Origin: Holtermannia corniformis
Lineage: Eukaryota > Basidiomycota > Tremellomycetes > Holtermanniales
Assembly: GCA_001599935.1 (NCBI GenBank)
Contig: BCIJ01000009.1
Location: 465,392-529,391, forward strand
Direction of reading: 5' to 3'
Length of the DNA: 64,000 bases
Below, piece after piece: positions 12,763-24,541 of this stretch. Made by a program: the position numbers and the translations under genes. A model generated the notes under the pieces. It was not told where the DNA came from. It made no database searches and was given only the letters and a program-made list of their open reading frames with translations. The first letter of the stretch is position 1, and each line of letters starts with the position of its first letter.

Positions 12763-13247
12763 GTTGCTCAATCCGGGATGCTCACGCGGCCCGCACGCAA
12801 CGCAAGCGTAGAGTCTGATCGGTAGTCAAGCTCAGGTTCTCGAAGACGAGCTCAGAGAACGGGCTGCGGCGACTGGCTCGGTTGATGGGGTGCGCTTGCT
12901 TGTATCACTCGAAAGCTCTCCCTGTAGTGTGTGGTGTGTGTACCTGGTATGTGCCAGACTGCGAGCTTGATGCAAAACGGTCGTCGTCGTCGTTTGCGTG
13001 CTTTTACAAGCAGAGGGTGGTGATGGGGGTTCGGCAATTCGACCACGCGCGCCAAAACGCCGAGACGTCTAAACCCCCTCCCGCCACTCGCTCCCGGCCG
13101 GTGACCAACGGTCGGTGGCCAACAGCCCCAAGCACAGTCGGAACGCTCACCGGCAGGCTACTCGAACAACAATCATCACCATCAAACAGTGTCCTCTTCT
13201 TCTTCATCGACCAATCAGACGGAACCGAAGAGTGTCATCACCCCATC
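12763..13247. promoter_or_regulatory. Divergent promoter region, RRM gene/Rab5 gene
   Basis: It contains a CCAAT pentamer at 13211-13215, about 35 bases before the Rab5 ATG, and TC-rich runs. I see no gene in it. Confidence 0.4.
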
Positions 13248-14448
13248 ATGAGCAAAGTCACATCGTTCAAGCTCGTCCTCCTCGGTCCGTCTTGGCATCC
13301 AGCTATACTTGCACCGTCGCACCGACTGATGAGATGGATCTGCAGGCGAATCAGCAGTCGGCAAGAGTAGCTTGGTCCTCCGTTTCGTGCGTCCGAGCGA
13401 GCTACTGGTGGCAGACAGGGGTATTGACGCTCAGCGGTCAGGTTCGGAACGAGTTTTCAGACTTTCGGTGAGTGCACCGCGGCGCTTGCTGAGCACGAGA
13501 GGGAGGGCTGATACGTTGCTAGGGAATCAACCATTGGTGCGCATAAGTCACGGTCTGTGCGCAAGCATGTGAGCAAGCTGACGGCCGCTTCCTTTGTCTC
13601 GTGTCGTTGCTGTTGCCGTTCGTACATCTATCAGGTGGTACGTCCGGCTGCTCTGTATTCCGCGTATATCGCTCATGAAACATCACCAGCCGCATTCCTC
13701 ACGCAGACTGTCAAGCTGGACGAGACCTCGTCGATCAAGTTTGAGATCTGGGACACGGTCCGTGCGACCCCTTGCATTGGATCGTTCCTGACACCCCTTT
13801 GCACTACAGGCAGGCCAAGAACGTGAGCTTCAGCAGGCTTTGCATTGAGTGATCAAGATGGCACAGCGTACTGACGCTGCGTTGGGCAGGGTACAAGTCG
13901 CTTGCACCCATCTACTTTCGGAATTCCAATGCCGCCGTGATTGTATATGACATTACCCAGGTCCGTCTACTCTGTTCAAGCTGCACAAGCTGATGGGTTC
14001 CGTATAGCCACCAGAGGTCAGCCGCCGCACACTGTGCGGTCGAACCCGTATCCCATGCTGACGCTAGCCAGACGTCGTTTGAAAAGGCGAAATCATGGGT
14101 TCGCGAGCTGCAACGCCAGGCAGACCCCTCGATCGTCATCATGCTCGTCGGGAACAAGTCGGATCTGGCGGCGCAGAGGCAGACGCCGCGCGAGCTGGGC
14201 GAGCAGTATGCTCAAGAAGAGGGCCTGCTGTTCACGGAAGCGAGTGCCAAGTCGGGCGATGGGGTCGAGGCACTGTTCATGGAGATTGGTGTGTGCCAGT
14301 TGTTAGTTGACAAGTGCGTAAACGCTGACTATGCCCAGCGCGCAAACTGCCGTTGGCGCCACCGACCCAGACCAAGACGACGGCCGGGCGCGGTGTCAAG
14401 GTCGCAGCTGGGGAGCAGCAGGGCGCGGGCCAAGCCTGCAACTGCTAG
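13248..14448 (+). CDS. Rab5-type small GTPase (Ypt5/Vps21)
   Basis: Early-endosome Rab GTPase controlling endosome fusion. Eight or so short exons start at ATG 13248. They give [20 protein letters not shown] (P-loop), NEFSDFRESTIGAAFLTQTV (switch I with the Rab5-type effector region), [20 protein letters not shown] (switch II), GNKSDL (G4) and EASAKSG (G5). The protein ends QACNC, a CXC-type double geranylgeranylation signal, at TAG 14446-14448. The first exon encodes only 13 residues and the P-loop is split across introns. All GTPase motifs are intact. It is transcribed in the same direction as the next three genes, with separate intergenic gaps. Confidence 0.93.
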
Positions 14449-14618
14449 CGTGTGTGTGGAACTGTAGACGATTGAACCTGGTTGTACTTGTACGATGCCA
14501 AGCTGCTGGTGCTCGTCAGGCCCGGCGGTACGCGGTGGGCCCCACTCTGCGCCCGCGTGGCTCCCGGTTCCTTTGCCGGCCAGGAAACCGCACGCACAAA
14601 CCAAGCACAAGAACAACC

Positions 14619-15795
14619 ATGGCATCTCGCAGTACATACAGGCTGTTCAGAGACTCGGCAAGGCGCTATGCTAGCTCTGTTGCGGACGCTGGTACCGCTT
14701 CAGCAGACTATGCGGCTGTTGCGCGGGCGAGGGCCGAAGGATACGACGGACGATCGGCGTTGAAAAAGTGGGGGACTAGGCTGGGTGCGTGCCAGGTTCC
14801 AACCTATGGAGCCGACTAATGATCGTATCTAGCGATCGCTATTGCCCTCCCGACAATCTACATCACCGGTGCCATCTATCCGCCGAGACCGATCGCGATC
14901 CTGTTCCCTCGAGCGACGCCGCCCGCGCCCAAGAAGGAATCGAGGGCGGGCAAGAGCGTGATGGATTCGGTAGAGGTCGAGTTGCAAGCGCTGGATGTTG
15001 TCGGACAGCTGAGAGCCAAGGAGGGGTGGTATGAGAGTCGTGAGTGTTAGTGTCCGGGCCTGGGTACAGGCTGACGATGACGGCAACAGGGCCGTACAAG
15101 AACTATGATCCGCAAAAGGTGCACAACTCGCTTACCGCGGGCACTTTACGGGGTCCTGGCATGTTTGCCGTCCCGCCGATTGCGTTTGCAAAGGAGGACG
15201 AGACCGAGGCGGTTGGTGAGTTCGCGGGTGACGGTGAGCGGTGGGCTGATGTGCAGTCGTGGTGCATGTGGGAAGGGCTTTGTGCGGGCACGATGGAATC
15301 GTGCATGGAGGCTTGCTGGCAACCATCTTTGACGAGGCGCTGGCGCGCAATGTGCGTACTTGTCGGCGTTACAGCACCAGCTGACATTCCAGGCGCTCCT
15401 CAACTTTGACTCCAACATTGGTGTGACGGCCAATTTGTCGATCAGCTATAAGTCTCCTACCATGGCCGACCAGGTTGGATTGCGCGAATCTAGCCAAGAT
15501 GAACCGAACTGACTCGCACAGTTTGTCGTCGTGCGCACAAAGCTCGACGGCCTCAAAGGCCGTAAAGCCAACGTGAGCGCGTCAATGGAGACACTGGACG
15601 GCGAGCAACTCGCGACCGCATCGTACGTCATCCTGTTCCGCCCTGAACCGTGACTGATCGCCGTGATACTGTAGCGCACTGTTCATCGAGCCAAAGTGGG
15701 CTCAGTTCCTGCAGAGCAGCGGTGTGACCGAGGCACTGGGCCACCGCCGCGTGCCCGTCCCGCTCGAGAACGCAGGCGCAGAGCGCCAAGTGTGA
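14619..15795 (+). CDS. Mitochondrial hotdog-fold thioesterase-like protein
   Basis: The ATG at 14619 begins an Arg/Ser/Ala-rich N-terminus (YRLFRDSARRYASSV) that fits a mitochondrial presequence. A hydrophobic segment follows in exon 2 (AIAIALPTIYITGAIYPP), probably one membrane span. The C-terminal half has the hotdog thioesterase signature HGGLLATIFDEALA, then LLNFDSNIGVTANLSISY and a final ASALFIEPKWAQF. This arrangement resembles fungal mitochondrial proteins of the Fmp10/Mrx3 kind and THEM4-like enzymes; the substrate (an acyl-CoA) is inferred from fold only. About six short introns, stop TGA at 15793-15795. Confidence 0.8.
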
Positions 15796-16112
15796 ACCGC
15801 GCTCGTGTGCGCATGTCCACTGGTGTGTAATGCAATCATGATCTCCAGCAGCTCGCCTCGCGTTGCCTGTTTGCGCCCGGCCGGGCAATCGCCATGCCGA
15901 GAGGGCGATCGTTTTGCTGATTGGCCACGGGAAGTTTGATCCGGGGCTCCACGCGCTCTAAAGGCAACTCGACGCGAGCTCGCATGCACTCACCCCGCTT
16001 GCGCGCGCGATATCGTCAAGCAGAGTTGCCAGAGACCAGCTGATAGCACGGCGCTCGTTCAGCAAGCTACATATTGCACGCGCTCAGAGTCGCCCACTCG
16101 ACTCTCCCAACA
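15796..16112. other. Intergenic, thioesterase gene/UNC93-like gene
   Basis: A 317-base gap between two plus-strand genes. I see no gene or repeat in it. Confidence 0.4.
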
Positions 16113-18130
16113 ATGTCCAAATTCGACGCACCGCCGCCCAACACGTATGCAGCGAACGACGATGCCCTCCGCGCAGGCGACCTGCCCGTCAATGCTTCCA
16201 ACAATGCCGAAGGTCACTTTGATCTGCAGCAGTACAAGGCCGAGACGCCGCGCTGGAAACGGATCAAGGACCACTCGCTCACGCAGATGCTGCTGCTGAG
16301 TGTCCAGGCGTTCGCAGGCCCCGCAATGGATGATGCCATCCAAGGTGCGGAGTCAAGTCCAGACTGATCCCTATGGTTTGTTGATCCCTTGACAGGTCTC
16401 GGAGGTGGTGGCTTGGCGACGCCGCAAACGTCCAACATTGCGTGAGTTTCCTGGTGTTTCCGTGGCGGGCGGGACTGATGCCTTCGCTTCCAGAAATGCC
16501 GTCTACTATTCGATGCTGGCGCTCGGTGAGTCTATAAGCTACCTCGAGTGTAGCCCGCTCACACAGATCCAGTCTGCATGTTCGGTGGACCGATCGTGAA
16601 CCGACTGGGGACAAAGTGGGCGCTCGTCATCGGCGCCTGCACATTCCCGATCTCGGGCTCGTCCTACTACTGCAACTCCAAATTTGGCAATCAATGGGTC
16701 CGTCTATCGCTGTACTGTTGAAGCGCGCGCTGATCGGCTGCAGTACCTAATTGCAGGCAACGTCTTTAGCGGCATCGGCGGCGGCTGCTGGTGTGAGTTG
16801 CATCGCAGTGATCAGGGATGACCAGCACTGACTGTGGACGCAGACGTCGCGGAATCGGGCTCGATCATGTCGTTGCCGCCCCAAGGCTCGCGTGGAAAGT
16901 ACCTGGCGCTCTGGATTGTCTCGCGCAACCTCGGCCAGCTCGTCGGCGGTGCCATCAAGTGAGTTTCGCCTACGACAGCTCAAGTCGCCGCTGACATGAC
17001 CAGCCTGTCGAAGAACCACCTCGCGGGTGTCGAGGGTGGTGTGACGCCGACAACCTATGTCGCATTCATTGCGATCGAGTGCATGGCGTAGGTCCAGATG
17101 GGCTCTTTGTGACTCGGGCTCACTTGCTCAGCCTTCCCTTTGCCCTTTTGATCTCTCCGCTTGAGAACGTCATCCGATCCGACGGTACTCGTGTGCGCAT
17201 GGCCGCCAAGCTCTCGACGACCGAAGAGGTCAAGCGCATCAAGACTACCATGACGTCGCGTCTGATCCTCCTGTCTGCACCCTGGGCTCTCTGGTCATTC
17301 TTCTACGGGTCCGTACACTGCCTGTTTGGACTATCGGACGCAGACTGACCATTTCAGAGGAACCTGGTCTACCTACTTGGGTACCTACTTTACCGTCCGC
17401 GCTCGCGCCTTGTCGTCGCTCATCTCGCCGTTCTTCTGCATGTGAGTGTACCCTGCGAAGTGGTTGCCTGCAAATGCTGACTGTTCCAGCGTCGGCTGCT
17501 TTGGCCTCGGTATGATCCTCGACATCCGCTCCCTCTCGCAACGTCGTCGCGCCCAACTCGGCCTCGCAACCGTCATCCTCCTCAACGTCGCCGTCTACAT
17601 CTGGTCAATCGTCATGCAGGTCGGCTTCAACAAAACCGACCCTGGCGCCATCGACTGGAGCTCGGGCCTCTACCCACGAGCGTTCCTGCCATACTTTTTC
17701 GTACAGACGACGGGGCCGCTCAGCCAGTCGTACATGTACTGGCTGTTGTCATCTTTCGCGACCGATGCTTCTGGTGCGTGCCAACGGACTCGTGGGATGC
17801 AAGCTGACATTGACAGCCAACGTACGCAACGGCGCTGCCTTCCGTAGCATCGAAGCCATCGGCCAGGCAGTCGCGTTTGGCATGAACACCAAGGCGACCT
17901 CGACCCCGCTGATCGGCATGTACGTACCGCACCATGATGCTGAATGACCTACTGACACTTTCTTCAGGTGCGTCACGTTTGGCTTGCTGGCGGTCGCCTT
18001 CCCCTTTGTGCTGCAGCTCGTCAACTCGACACCGGACCAGATCCCGGCCGATGTCCTTGGCGACGCTCAAGAGGAAGCCGATGACCTTGAAAAGAAGGAC
18101 GACGGGCTTGTCAGCTACAAGGATGTCTAA
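16113..18130 (+). CDS. UNC93-like major facilitator (DUF895) membrane protein
   Basis: Multi-pass protein with about ten or eleven hydrophobic segments and a cytosolic N-terminus. It matches the fungal UNC93-like transporter layout: the first helix SLTQMLLLSVQAFAGPAMDD, the GLGGGG turn, NAVYYSMLA, FGGPIVNRLGTKWALVIGAC (the MFS helix 2-3 loop), GNVFSGIGGGCWYVAESGSI, YPRAFLPYFFVQTTGPLSQS, and RSIEAIGQAVAFGMNTK near the end. The acidic tail ends in KDDGLVSYKDV (TAA 18128-18130). ATG at 16113; about eleven introns. The cargo is unknown; family members have been linked to ion or metal regulation in other eukaryotes, which cannot be inferred here. Confidence 0.82.
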
Positions 18131-18314
18131 GCCAGCTGGCCAGACTGAATCAAGCTGTTGTAGCTAGCGTCCCGATGCATTGTAGATCCATGCCACTGCC
18201 ACCGCTCTCTGCGCCCACATCACGGCGCAAACCCCCTTGAGCGCGTATCAATCGTGGCCACTTGGTCGGAAAACGATGTGACCAGTGCTCTCGACCGTTC
18301 AAGCACTCTACACC

Positions 18315-18810
18315 ATGCCCGTCACCGTCGAAGAAGTCATTGACGAGGACCAAGCGTTCACCACGCGCGCGCGCGAAGAGGAACGTGACTCGGACTACGC
18401 GACCGAGTCGGACGACGACGATCTCGAATCCGTGAGCTCGGCCGGGACGGTCGACGACGAGACCGTGTATGAGCGCATCGTCGCTCTGCGGGACATCATC
18501 TCACCTTCTACTCGGCGTCAGATCTCGAGCTTTGTCTCGAGCGGCAAGGACTGGGCGGCGTGGGCGACCAAGAGTGCGGGCACCGTCGCTTGGGTCGTGA
18601 CCACTTCGGCGCTCCTGGTTGGCTTGCCGTTGGCGCTCGCGATGGAGGATGAGACACGGATCGTGCAGCAGGAAAAGGAGCTGCAGATGCAGCAGTCTGG
18701 CCAGCAGCAGGTGAGTCGTCACGCGGGCTCACCGAGCATGATCTGATAGCGTACAGCTGCTCGGCGGACCCCAACAGCAACCCCAAGGCGTGCTCCCTCC
18801 AGGTTTCTAG
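18315..18810 (+). CDS. TOM22: Tom22, mitochondrial outer-membrane import receptor
   Basis: Central receptor and organiser of the TOM complex. It is about 150 residues with one intron near 18712. The N-terminal cytosolic domain is strongly acidic (DSDYATESDDDDLESV), as expected for presequence binding. Then come YERIVALRDIISPSTRRQI and the single tail-anchor span WVVTTSALLVGLPLALAMED, with the family's conserved proline inside the membrane segment, and a Gln-rich intermembrane-space tail ending VLPPGF. ATG 18315, TAG 18808-18810. Orientation, length and motif order all agree with fungal Tom22. Confidence 0.92.
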
Positions 18811-18982
18811 ACTCGTCAGCAAATCAACAAGAGAGAACACGGGCTATAGGACAGACGGGATGGAGAGGGCATCAGGTGCCATTGTACGAATCATACAGGC
18901 CAATCAATGTATTCCGCCTTTCTCACCTCCAACCCGGGGTCTTGCACTGCACTGCATTGCATTATACACCTTTCGCTATGAT

Positions 18983-21686
18983 CTACACATCCAATCCGGC
19001 GGCTGCATTGGAGGCACCCTGCCACCCGTGCTCGCGCAACCCCTTGACCCACAGCAGCAGCTTTACGATGCGTGCGCGAGAATCGAGCCCGATCTCGACG
19101 AGGTGCAAACCGCTGCCATGTCAGCATGCGCAACCGATCTCAGACTCACGTCGAGACGTATTGGTACTTGCACCAACTCGAGAGGAGCGATGTAACCGTG
19201 GCCAAACTGAACGGTCTTGCTGTCAATTGCTTCAGGTCGTCGAGCCAGGCTGCCGAATGTCAGTGTGGCTGCAGGTACACCCGGATCGACTGACCGGCCT
19301 CTGCGCAGTAGCGTGCAACGACAATGAACACGCGACTCTTGGCGAGGATGAGCTCGTTGAGGTGACACCGTGATACCAAACTCACCTGTCCATGAGTCGT
19401 CGCCAATGAAGCGTCCAGACTGCGCGTCAGATCATTCAGCTTCAAGATCATGAGCAGGCGTCTGCAGAGATCAGCGTGAGCTCCTACCTCGTCCCGCGCG
19501 AGCCTACGCACCGAGGCACCCGCCGTAACAGATCAAACACCGAGGTGATCAAGCCCTCCTTCTCAACCATGGCCTGCCGGAGCATCTGCATCTCCTTTTC
19601 GCCCATGCCCCTATCCAGCAGCGAACCAGCGCGCTCCATCGAGTCTGTGCTCTCAGCGGCGGGGTCAGCTCCCGCCATGCCCATGCGGCCCGTGATCGCT
19701 GATTCCAGGATCGGATACTATAGGGAAACACGTCAGCTCCTGCCCTCCGCCGCGAGGCAACGTACGAGGTCATCGTCAATGTTACCGACGAGTTTTGCAT
19801 ACTTTCGTCGTTCAAGGTTGGTAGCAGGCGACGAGCGCGCGATCAAAGCCAACCAGAGCCTGGCATAGTTGACGCGCAAGTCTTCCGGCACGTCGAAATA
19901 CTGTCCGTGATCGAGCAGGACGCAGTCAAAGTTGAAGGGTGACGCGCTCGACTGCGCTTTCGGTCGGATCAAAATGTTCCCTTGGTGTGGATCGGCGTGA
20001 AAGTCTGTGAGGGTGTTTAGTCAGGGTCAGGGTGTAATCTGGGCGGGCACGCACATCCGTTCAAGTAGACCATTTGTGAAAAGATGCGCGAGAGCTCGAG
20101 AGCGACTTGGTTTCGATCAATGTTGTGTTTCTGGAGGTATGCTAGGTTATCGACCCGCGCGCCCTCGATGACTGTCGGGCTTGCATCAGCCGAGGTCCCG
20201 TCAAAGCTTCCGAAGCAACGCACACTCCATAACGAGGCAGCGCTCTTCAGCCCAGAGAACCTCTGGGACATAGAGCGACGTCTTGCCACGCAAAGGCTTA
20301 AAGTCTGCCGCGCACCGCGCAGAGTTCTTGGCTTCGTGCTTGAAGTCCATTTCGAGCGGGAGCATCCTGCGAGCACTCAACCCCGAGCCGCACAGCTTGG
20401 CGTAGCGCAGCACACTCACTGGTTCATCTCTTCGCCGAGCCACGTGAACTCGAAATCGGGAAAGACGTATTTCACAAGGTTGATGGCGACGTTGACGGTT
20501 GCAATGCTGTTTGTCCGCTCGTCAGCGTTGGTCACGTAGCGAGATAGCAGAGGGACGCACTCGATCTTTGCAAACTCTTTCAAGTCGGCATGCTGGACCT
20601 TGACGGCTACGGGCCGTCCGGATCGCTTGTCCGTCGCACGGTGAACTTGGGCCAGCTAGGGAATGAGTTCAGCATCTGCTGCCTGATCAAGCGCAAGGCG
20701 TACCGAGGCCACACCGATCGGGTTTGGGTCGAAATCGGTAAAGAGTTCGTCCAGCCTGCACGGTGTAAGTCATACGCTGTGTGCGAGCCATCGGACGGAC
20801 CCGTGGCCGAAATCCTCTCGCAGCATGGCATCGGTGTCTTCGAGGGGTGTAGGAAAGCACTGATCTTGTAGTGGTCGCATGGTCGATGTCCACCTGAGGG
20901 TGTGAATACGGACGCGGCGGTTGAGTTGGGTTGAAAGACGTACTCTTGGGGCAGAAGCTGCACCGAAGCGACATGCTGCCCCTGATCGACCTGATTCAGC
21001 ACCGGTTCTAAGAGTTGGTCATGTCACACACCAGTTTCTTGCAGTCGATCATCAGCGCATGCTCACACGCGTCCCGCGCCACTCACGACATAGATTCCCG
21101 AGTTTGTCTTCAACGCCGTGAGCATGCGCTCGGCACTACGCCGATGACAATCCCTCCGATCTTTTCTCCTCCGCGCGACTTCAGCCTCGCCACCCGTTTC
21201 AAGGTCATACGCGGTCGCAAACGTCCACTTGTAGTCTATCACATCGAGCACTACGGCGTTCATGAGGCGCGCGCAGCGTGTCAGAGCGAGGAAGAGATGG
21301 CGCGAGGGAGGGTGGAGTTGATACGCTACGATGGAGATTGCGAGGTAGACTGCGAGGAGAATGAGGAGACGTTGACGACGGCGGGATTTCCGGAGTTGCT
21401 TGGGAGATGGGGATGTGGTGTAGTGTCGTGGAGTGGGCCATGCGAGTGGTCGTGCGAGGTGGGGACGGAGGTGTAGAGGCGCACCGAAGTGGGAGGGCCA
21501 TCGGATTATAGCAGCACAGAGGCGACTATCGTTGACAGCTGGCGGTCTGGCACCTGGTTGCACTTGTCTCGATACACTGTTGAGCGTTGTCAAGCTGCGG
21601 GCGCATGGTCGAGTCGGACATGCTTTCGGCCGACATGTCGAGGCCGCCCATCGCGCCGTATGGCTCACAGCGAGCATCTTGTGCAT
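18983..21686 (-). CDS. MCP2: Mitochondrial UbiB/ABC1 atypical kinase, Mcp2/ADCK1 type
   Basis: UbiB-family protein of the inner mitochondrial membrane, linked in yeast to lipid and coenzyme Q homeostasis. The ATG at 21686 starts an Arg/Ser-rich presequence, then a span (LLILLAVYLAISIVAYQL) and AVVLDVIDYKWTFATAY, typical of the ADCK1 group. Kinase landmarks include the catalytic/metal segment FHADPHQGNILI and CVLLDHGQYFDV (the DFG-like Asp). The C-terminal helices run LWLALIARSS, MLRQAMVEKEGLITSVFDLL, SRVFIVVARYCAEA and HLVEIGLDSRARIVKLLLW, ending at a TAG whose complement is 18983-18985. About a dozen short introns. Assignment to MCP2 over the related yeast CQD1 rests on the N-terminal motif. 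Confidence 0.82.
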
Positions 21687-22337
21687 GCTCTACCTGATCC
21701 CGATACCGTTGCTGCCTCCCTATTACTGTTGCTATGCGATGCGATACTGTATACTGCTACTATCGATCGGCGCTGGCCGTGCTTGGTGTCACTGCTAACG
21801 TCTTTTGCGAGCGCTCTTAACCACTAGACTATCAATCTCTCCGCGCTCACTACCAAATTCCAACCGCGAGAAATCCCTGGTGCCCTCCCGCTGCTGCCCG
21901 GCGCTGCCCATGTCAACCGTCGATGCATCGTCGTTTCTTCACTCATTAGAGGTCCCGGATTTATTGTGGTGGTACGAGGGCCGTTCACGGACGATCTCAT
22001 CTCAGACCTTGTACCGCTCTACAGGGCGACCGAGACCGAGTCTTCAGAAATGGGGGAGGCAAGGACTGGCACGGGTGCTGCGCGACGCTGGCCTCTGGCT
22101 GGGAGCGCGGTCGCTGGTTCTGCCGATATTTTGCTAGATAGACATGTACTTTTTGTGATAGATTGAGATTGCGAAGAGCATTCGGACCGGCTTGGTGCAG
22201 AGCAAAGAACGCATCATCCAGAGATTTCGTCGATCACGAGTAGAGTCACAACCTTGACCACCATCATCACCACCGTCTCTGCCGTTACTGCCCACCGGTC
22301 TGTTATACACACTTAGAACGAGCACGGCTCTACAGAC
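21687..22337. promoter_or_regulatory. Divergent intergenic region, MCP2-like/MTR3
   Basis: A 651-base gap between two start codons. On the minus strand, 21831-21807 reads like a tRNA D-arm/box A (TAGTCTAGTGGTTAAGAGC), but no matching acceptor or T-arm is found nearby. Nothing else is recognised. Confidence 0.4.
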
Positions 22338-23400
22338 ATGGCAACATTCGACAGACGACGGCTACCTGGCCCCGAAACGTCTCATCCACCAATCTTTGCT
22401 CCCCTCCCCGAAGCAGGACCCTCCAAACCTCGATCGACCCGCGCCGACCCAAGGACCGACCGAGCAGACGATGAGATCCGACCGATCTGTGAGCGAGATC
22501 ACGCTCACTGTTCACGAACACGCTGACGTCTCGCAGTCCTCAAGACGGGCTTGATCAGTCAAGCGAATGGATCGGGGTATATCGAGAGCGGGGGCGTCAA
22601 GATTGCTTGTGCAGTGTGAGTCGGTCCTCCTAGCCTCGACCAAGCTCGGCTGAAGCCTGTCTTGTGTAAAGCTACGGCCCACGCCCAAAACCACCGCCCT
22701 ACTCACCCCAGGGCACTCTCAACCTCGAAGTCAAGTTTGCGCCGTTTGCGAGCCATCCCCGTCGTGCACCGTTGCGTGTACGTCTCGGTCCGTAGTACGC
22801 CAGCTAGGGCTCACACTAGCAGGACACGGAGCCTACGCACCTTACGGCGCTACTGCATCAACTCTTGCTGCCAACGCTCCGACTCGACCTCCTCCCGAAA
22901 GCGTCTCTCGACGTCTACCTGCTCGTGCTCGAATCCGATTCCGTACAGGGCGTGCTAGCGGCCGGGTTGACGGTCGCGAGTGCTGCGTGTGCCGATGCTG
23001 GCGGCGGTGTTGAAATGAGCGGACTGGGCGTTGGCGTCGTCACGGTGCGTTCCGCTCTCGTGTCGGCTCGTGAGCTGACGATATATCCGGCATAGGCAAA
23101 GACGCAACAAAGCTCTCTTATCGACCCAACGCGGCCCGAGACCCTCGCCGCAGACGCCAGCCTGACGCTCGGCATCATGCCGGCTCTCAACACGCTCACA
23201 AACGTCTGGCTCATGGGCCAAGTCGATGTCGAAGACGCGTGTGCGGTGCGTTCTCTCCGCCCAGTCTTGCACCGGGTGTGGCTGACATACATGTCAAACA
23301 GATGATTGAACACGCGGCGAGCAAGGCGAAAGACGTGCATGCGGTCTTGGTCGATGCTTTGATCGAGGGTGCTGAAGAGCGTGCGGGCAACGAGGCGTAA
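22338..23400 (+). CDS. MTR3: Exosome core subunit Mtr3 (RNase PH fold)
   Basis: Non-catalytic ring subunit of the RNA exosome, used in rRNA, snoRNA and mRNA 3' processing. The ATG at 22338 opens a Pro/Arg-rich leader. Then IRPIFLKTGLISQANGSGY, IESGGVKIACAVYGPRP and TLNLEVKFAPFA give the first half of the RNase PH fold, which is closest to Mtr3/EXOSC6. Later exons give LDVYLLVLESDSVQGVLAA, AACADAGGGVEMSGLGVGVV and LTLGIMPALNTLTNVWLMGQ, ending with an Ala/Glu-rich helix and TAA at 23398-23400. Rrp46 or Rrp41 are alternatives, but the GSGYIE and YGPRP context favours Mtr3. It is tail-to-tail with the Ras gene. Confidence 0.82.
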
Positions 23401-23713
23401 TGCATGCAGAGACTCGTACTGGTCCATTGTCCAGCATGAGCATTCTAGCGCACGGTGTAGAGCGCTCGACCGCTTGCAGCCCAAAGGTCGCTTTCACTGC
23501 TTGTGTAAAGGCACAGCGCACGTCTTTCATTGTTAGATGGTAGTGTGCAATCCTAGTTTCGTGCGACGATGGTGGCTCATGACGTTCATCACTGCTTGCT
23601 GCTGCTTAGTCGTACAAGGCTGCTCGTCACCGGCCGTCTAATCACGAAGCCCAAAAGACTGCGAGCGTCAGCGTCGATCCTACCCAGAGCAACGGACATT
23701 TCCCCACGGCCGG
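23401..23713. other. Convergent 3' intergenic, MTR3/Ras gene
   Basis: A 313-base gap between two stop codons, holding both 3' UTRs. I see no gene in it. Confidence 0.4.
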
Positions 23714-24541
23714 TCACAGAATGACACACTTCTTGCGCTTCTTGCCCGCCCCCCCAGCGCCGTGAGCGCCTCCCGCGGGCTGACTGCCCGTCTTGACGTG
23801 CTTGATGGCCCTCACGAGCGCCTTGAAGGCCTGTTCGACGTTGTAGTTTGTCATGGCGGACGCTTCGAAAAAGCCACAGCCCAGACTGGCGGCGAGGCCC
23901 ATGCCTTCCTCTTGCGAGACGTCGCGCTGCTGTGGGAGGTCACGCTTGTTGCCGACAATGACGATTGGTAGGCGGTGGGATCGAGACGGGCGCGAGGAAG
24001 GGTAGCCTGAGGCGTGCATGGCATCTTCTTTGACGCGGTACACTCGCTCGACAATCTTCTCGATCCGTTCAAACGTATGGCGTTGGGTGATGGAATAGAC
24101 AATCAGGAAGCCCTCGCCGTCTCTGTGGGACTGTTAGGGGGGTTGCTCGAGCAGGCGGATCGAGGCCAACCTGATCCACTGATCCCGCAGTGTGGTGAAT
24201 TCTTCTGTTACGGCTCAGCTCTGGATCCCGATCGCCGCCCACTCGCAAAGCTCACCTTGGCCCGCGGTATCGAGCACCTCTAGCAAACATGGTTGATCAT
24301 CCACAACCCATTGTTTCCGGTAGCAGTCTTCGATCGTGGGGTCATAGGTCTGAGGGCGATTAGTCGTCAACACTGCATCGCCTCGACCCTCGACTTGCCG
24401 TCACGAACGAGTTCATGGTGAACTGGAGCACAAGGCGATCAGCTCACGGCTCCTATCGCCCACTGTAGAGCCACGGACCTGCACGGTCAAGGCCGTCTTG
24501 CCGACGCCGCCGTCGCCGAGCACCGTGATCTTGTACAGCAT
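23714..24541 (-). CDS. Ras-family small GTPase with CVIL prenylation box
   Basis: Membrane-anchored signalling switch. The ATG at 24541 reads [18 protein letters not shown] (P-loop). Later exons give [13 protein letters not shown] (Ras effector loop), LEVLDTAGQ and [12 protein letters not shown] (switch II), [18 protein letters not shown] (G4) and FFEASAM (G5 variant). The end is a polybasic stretch [10 protein letters not shown], a CAAX box whose terminal Leu suggests geranylgeranylation. It resembles basidiomycete Ras2/Rap-like proteins more than canonical Ras1. One intron (24350-24398) uses a GC donor (GCAAGT) in place of GT; only this choice keeps the effector loop at full length. Five introns in all. 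Confidence 0.9.

Noticed and set aside
21807..21831. tRNA D-arm-like sequence on the minus strand
   Set aside because: TAGTCTAGTGGTTAAGAGC matches a box A, but the seven bases before it (AGATTGA) find no complementary acceptor strand downstream and there is no box B or T-stem at the right distance.
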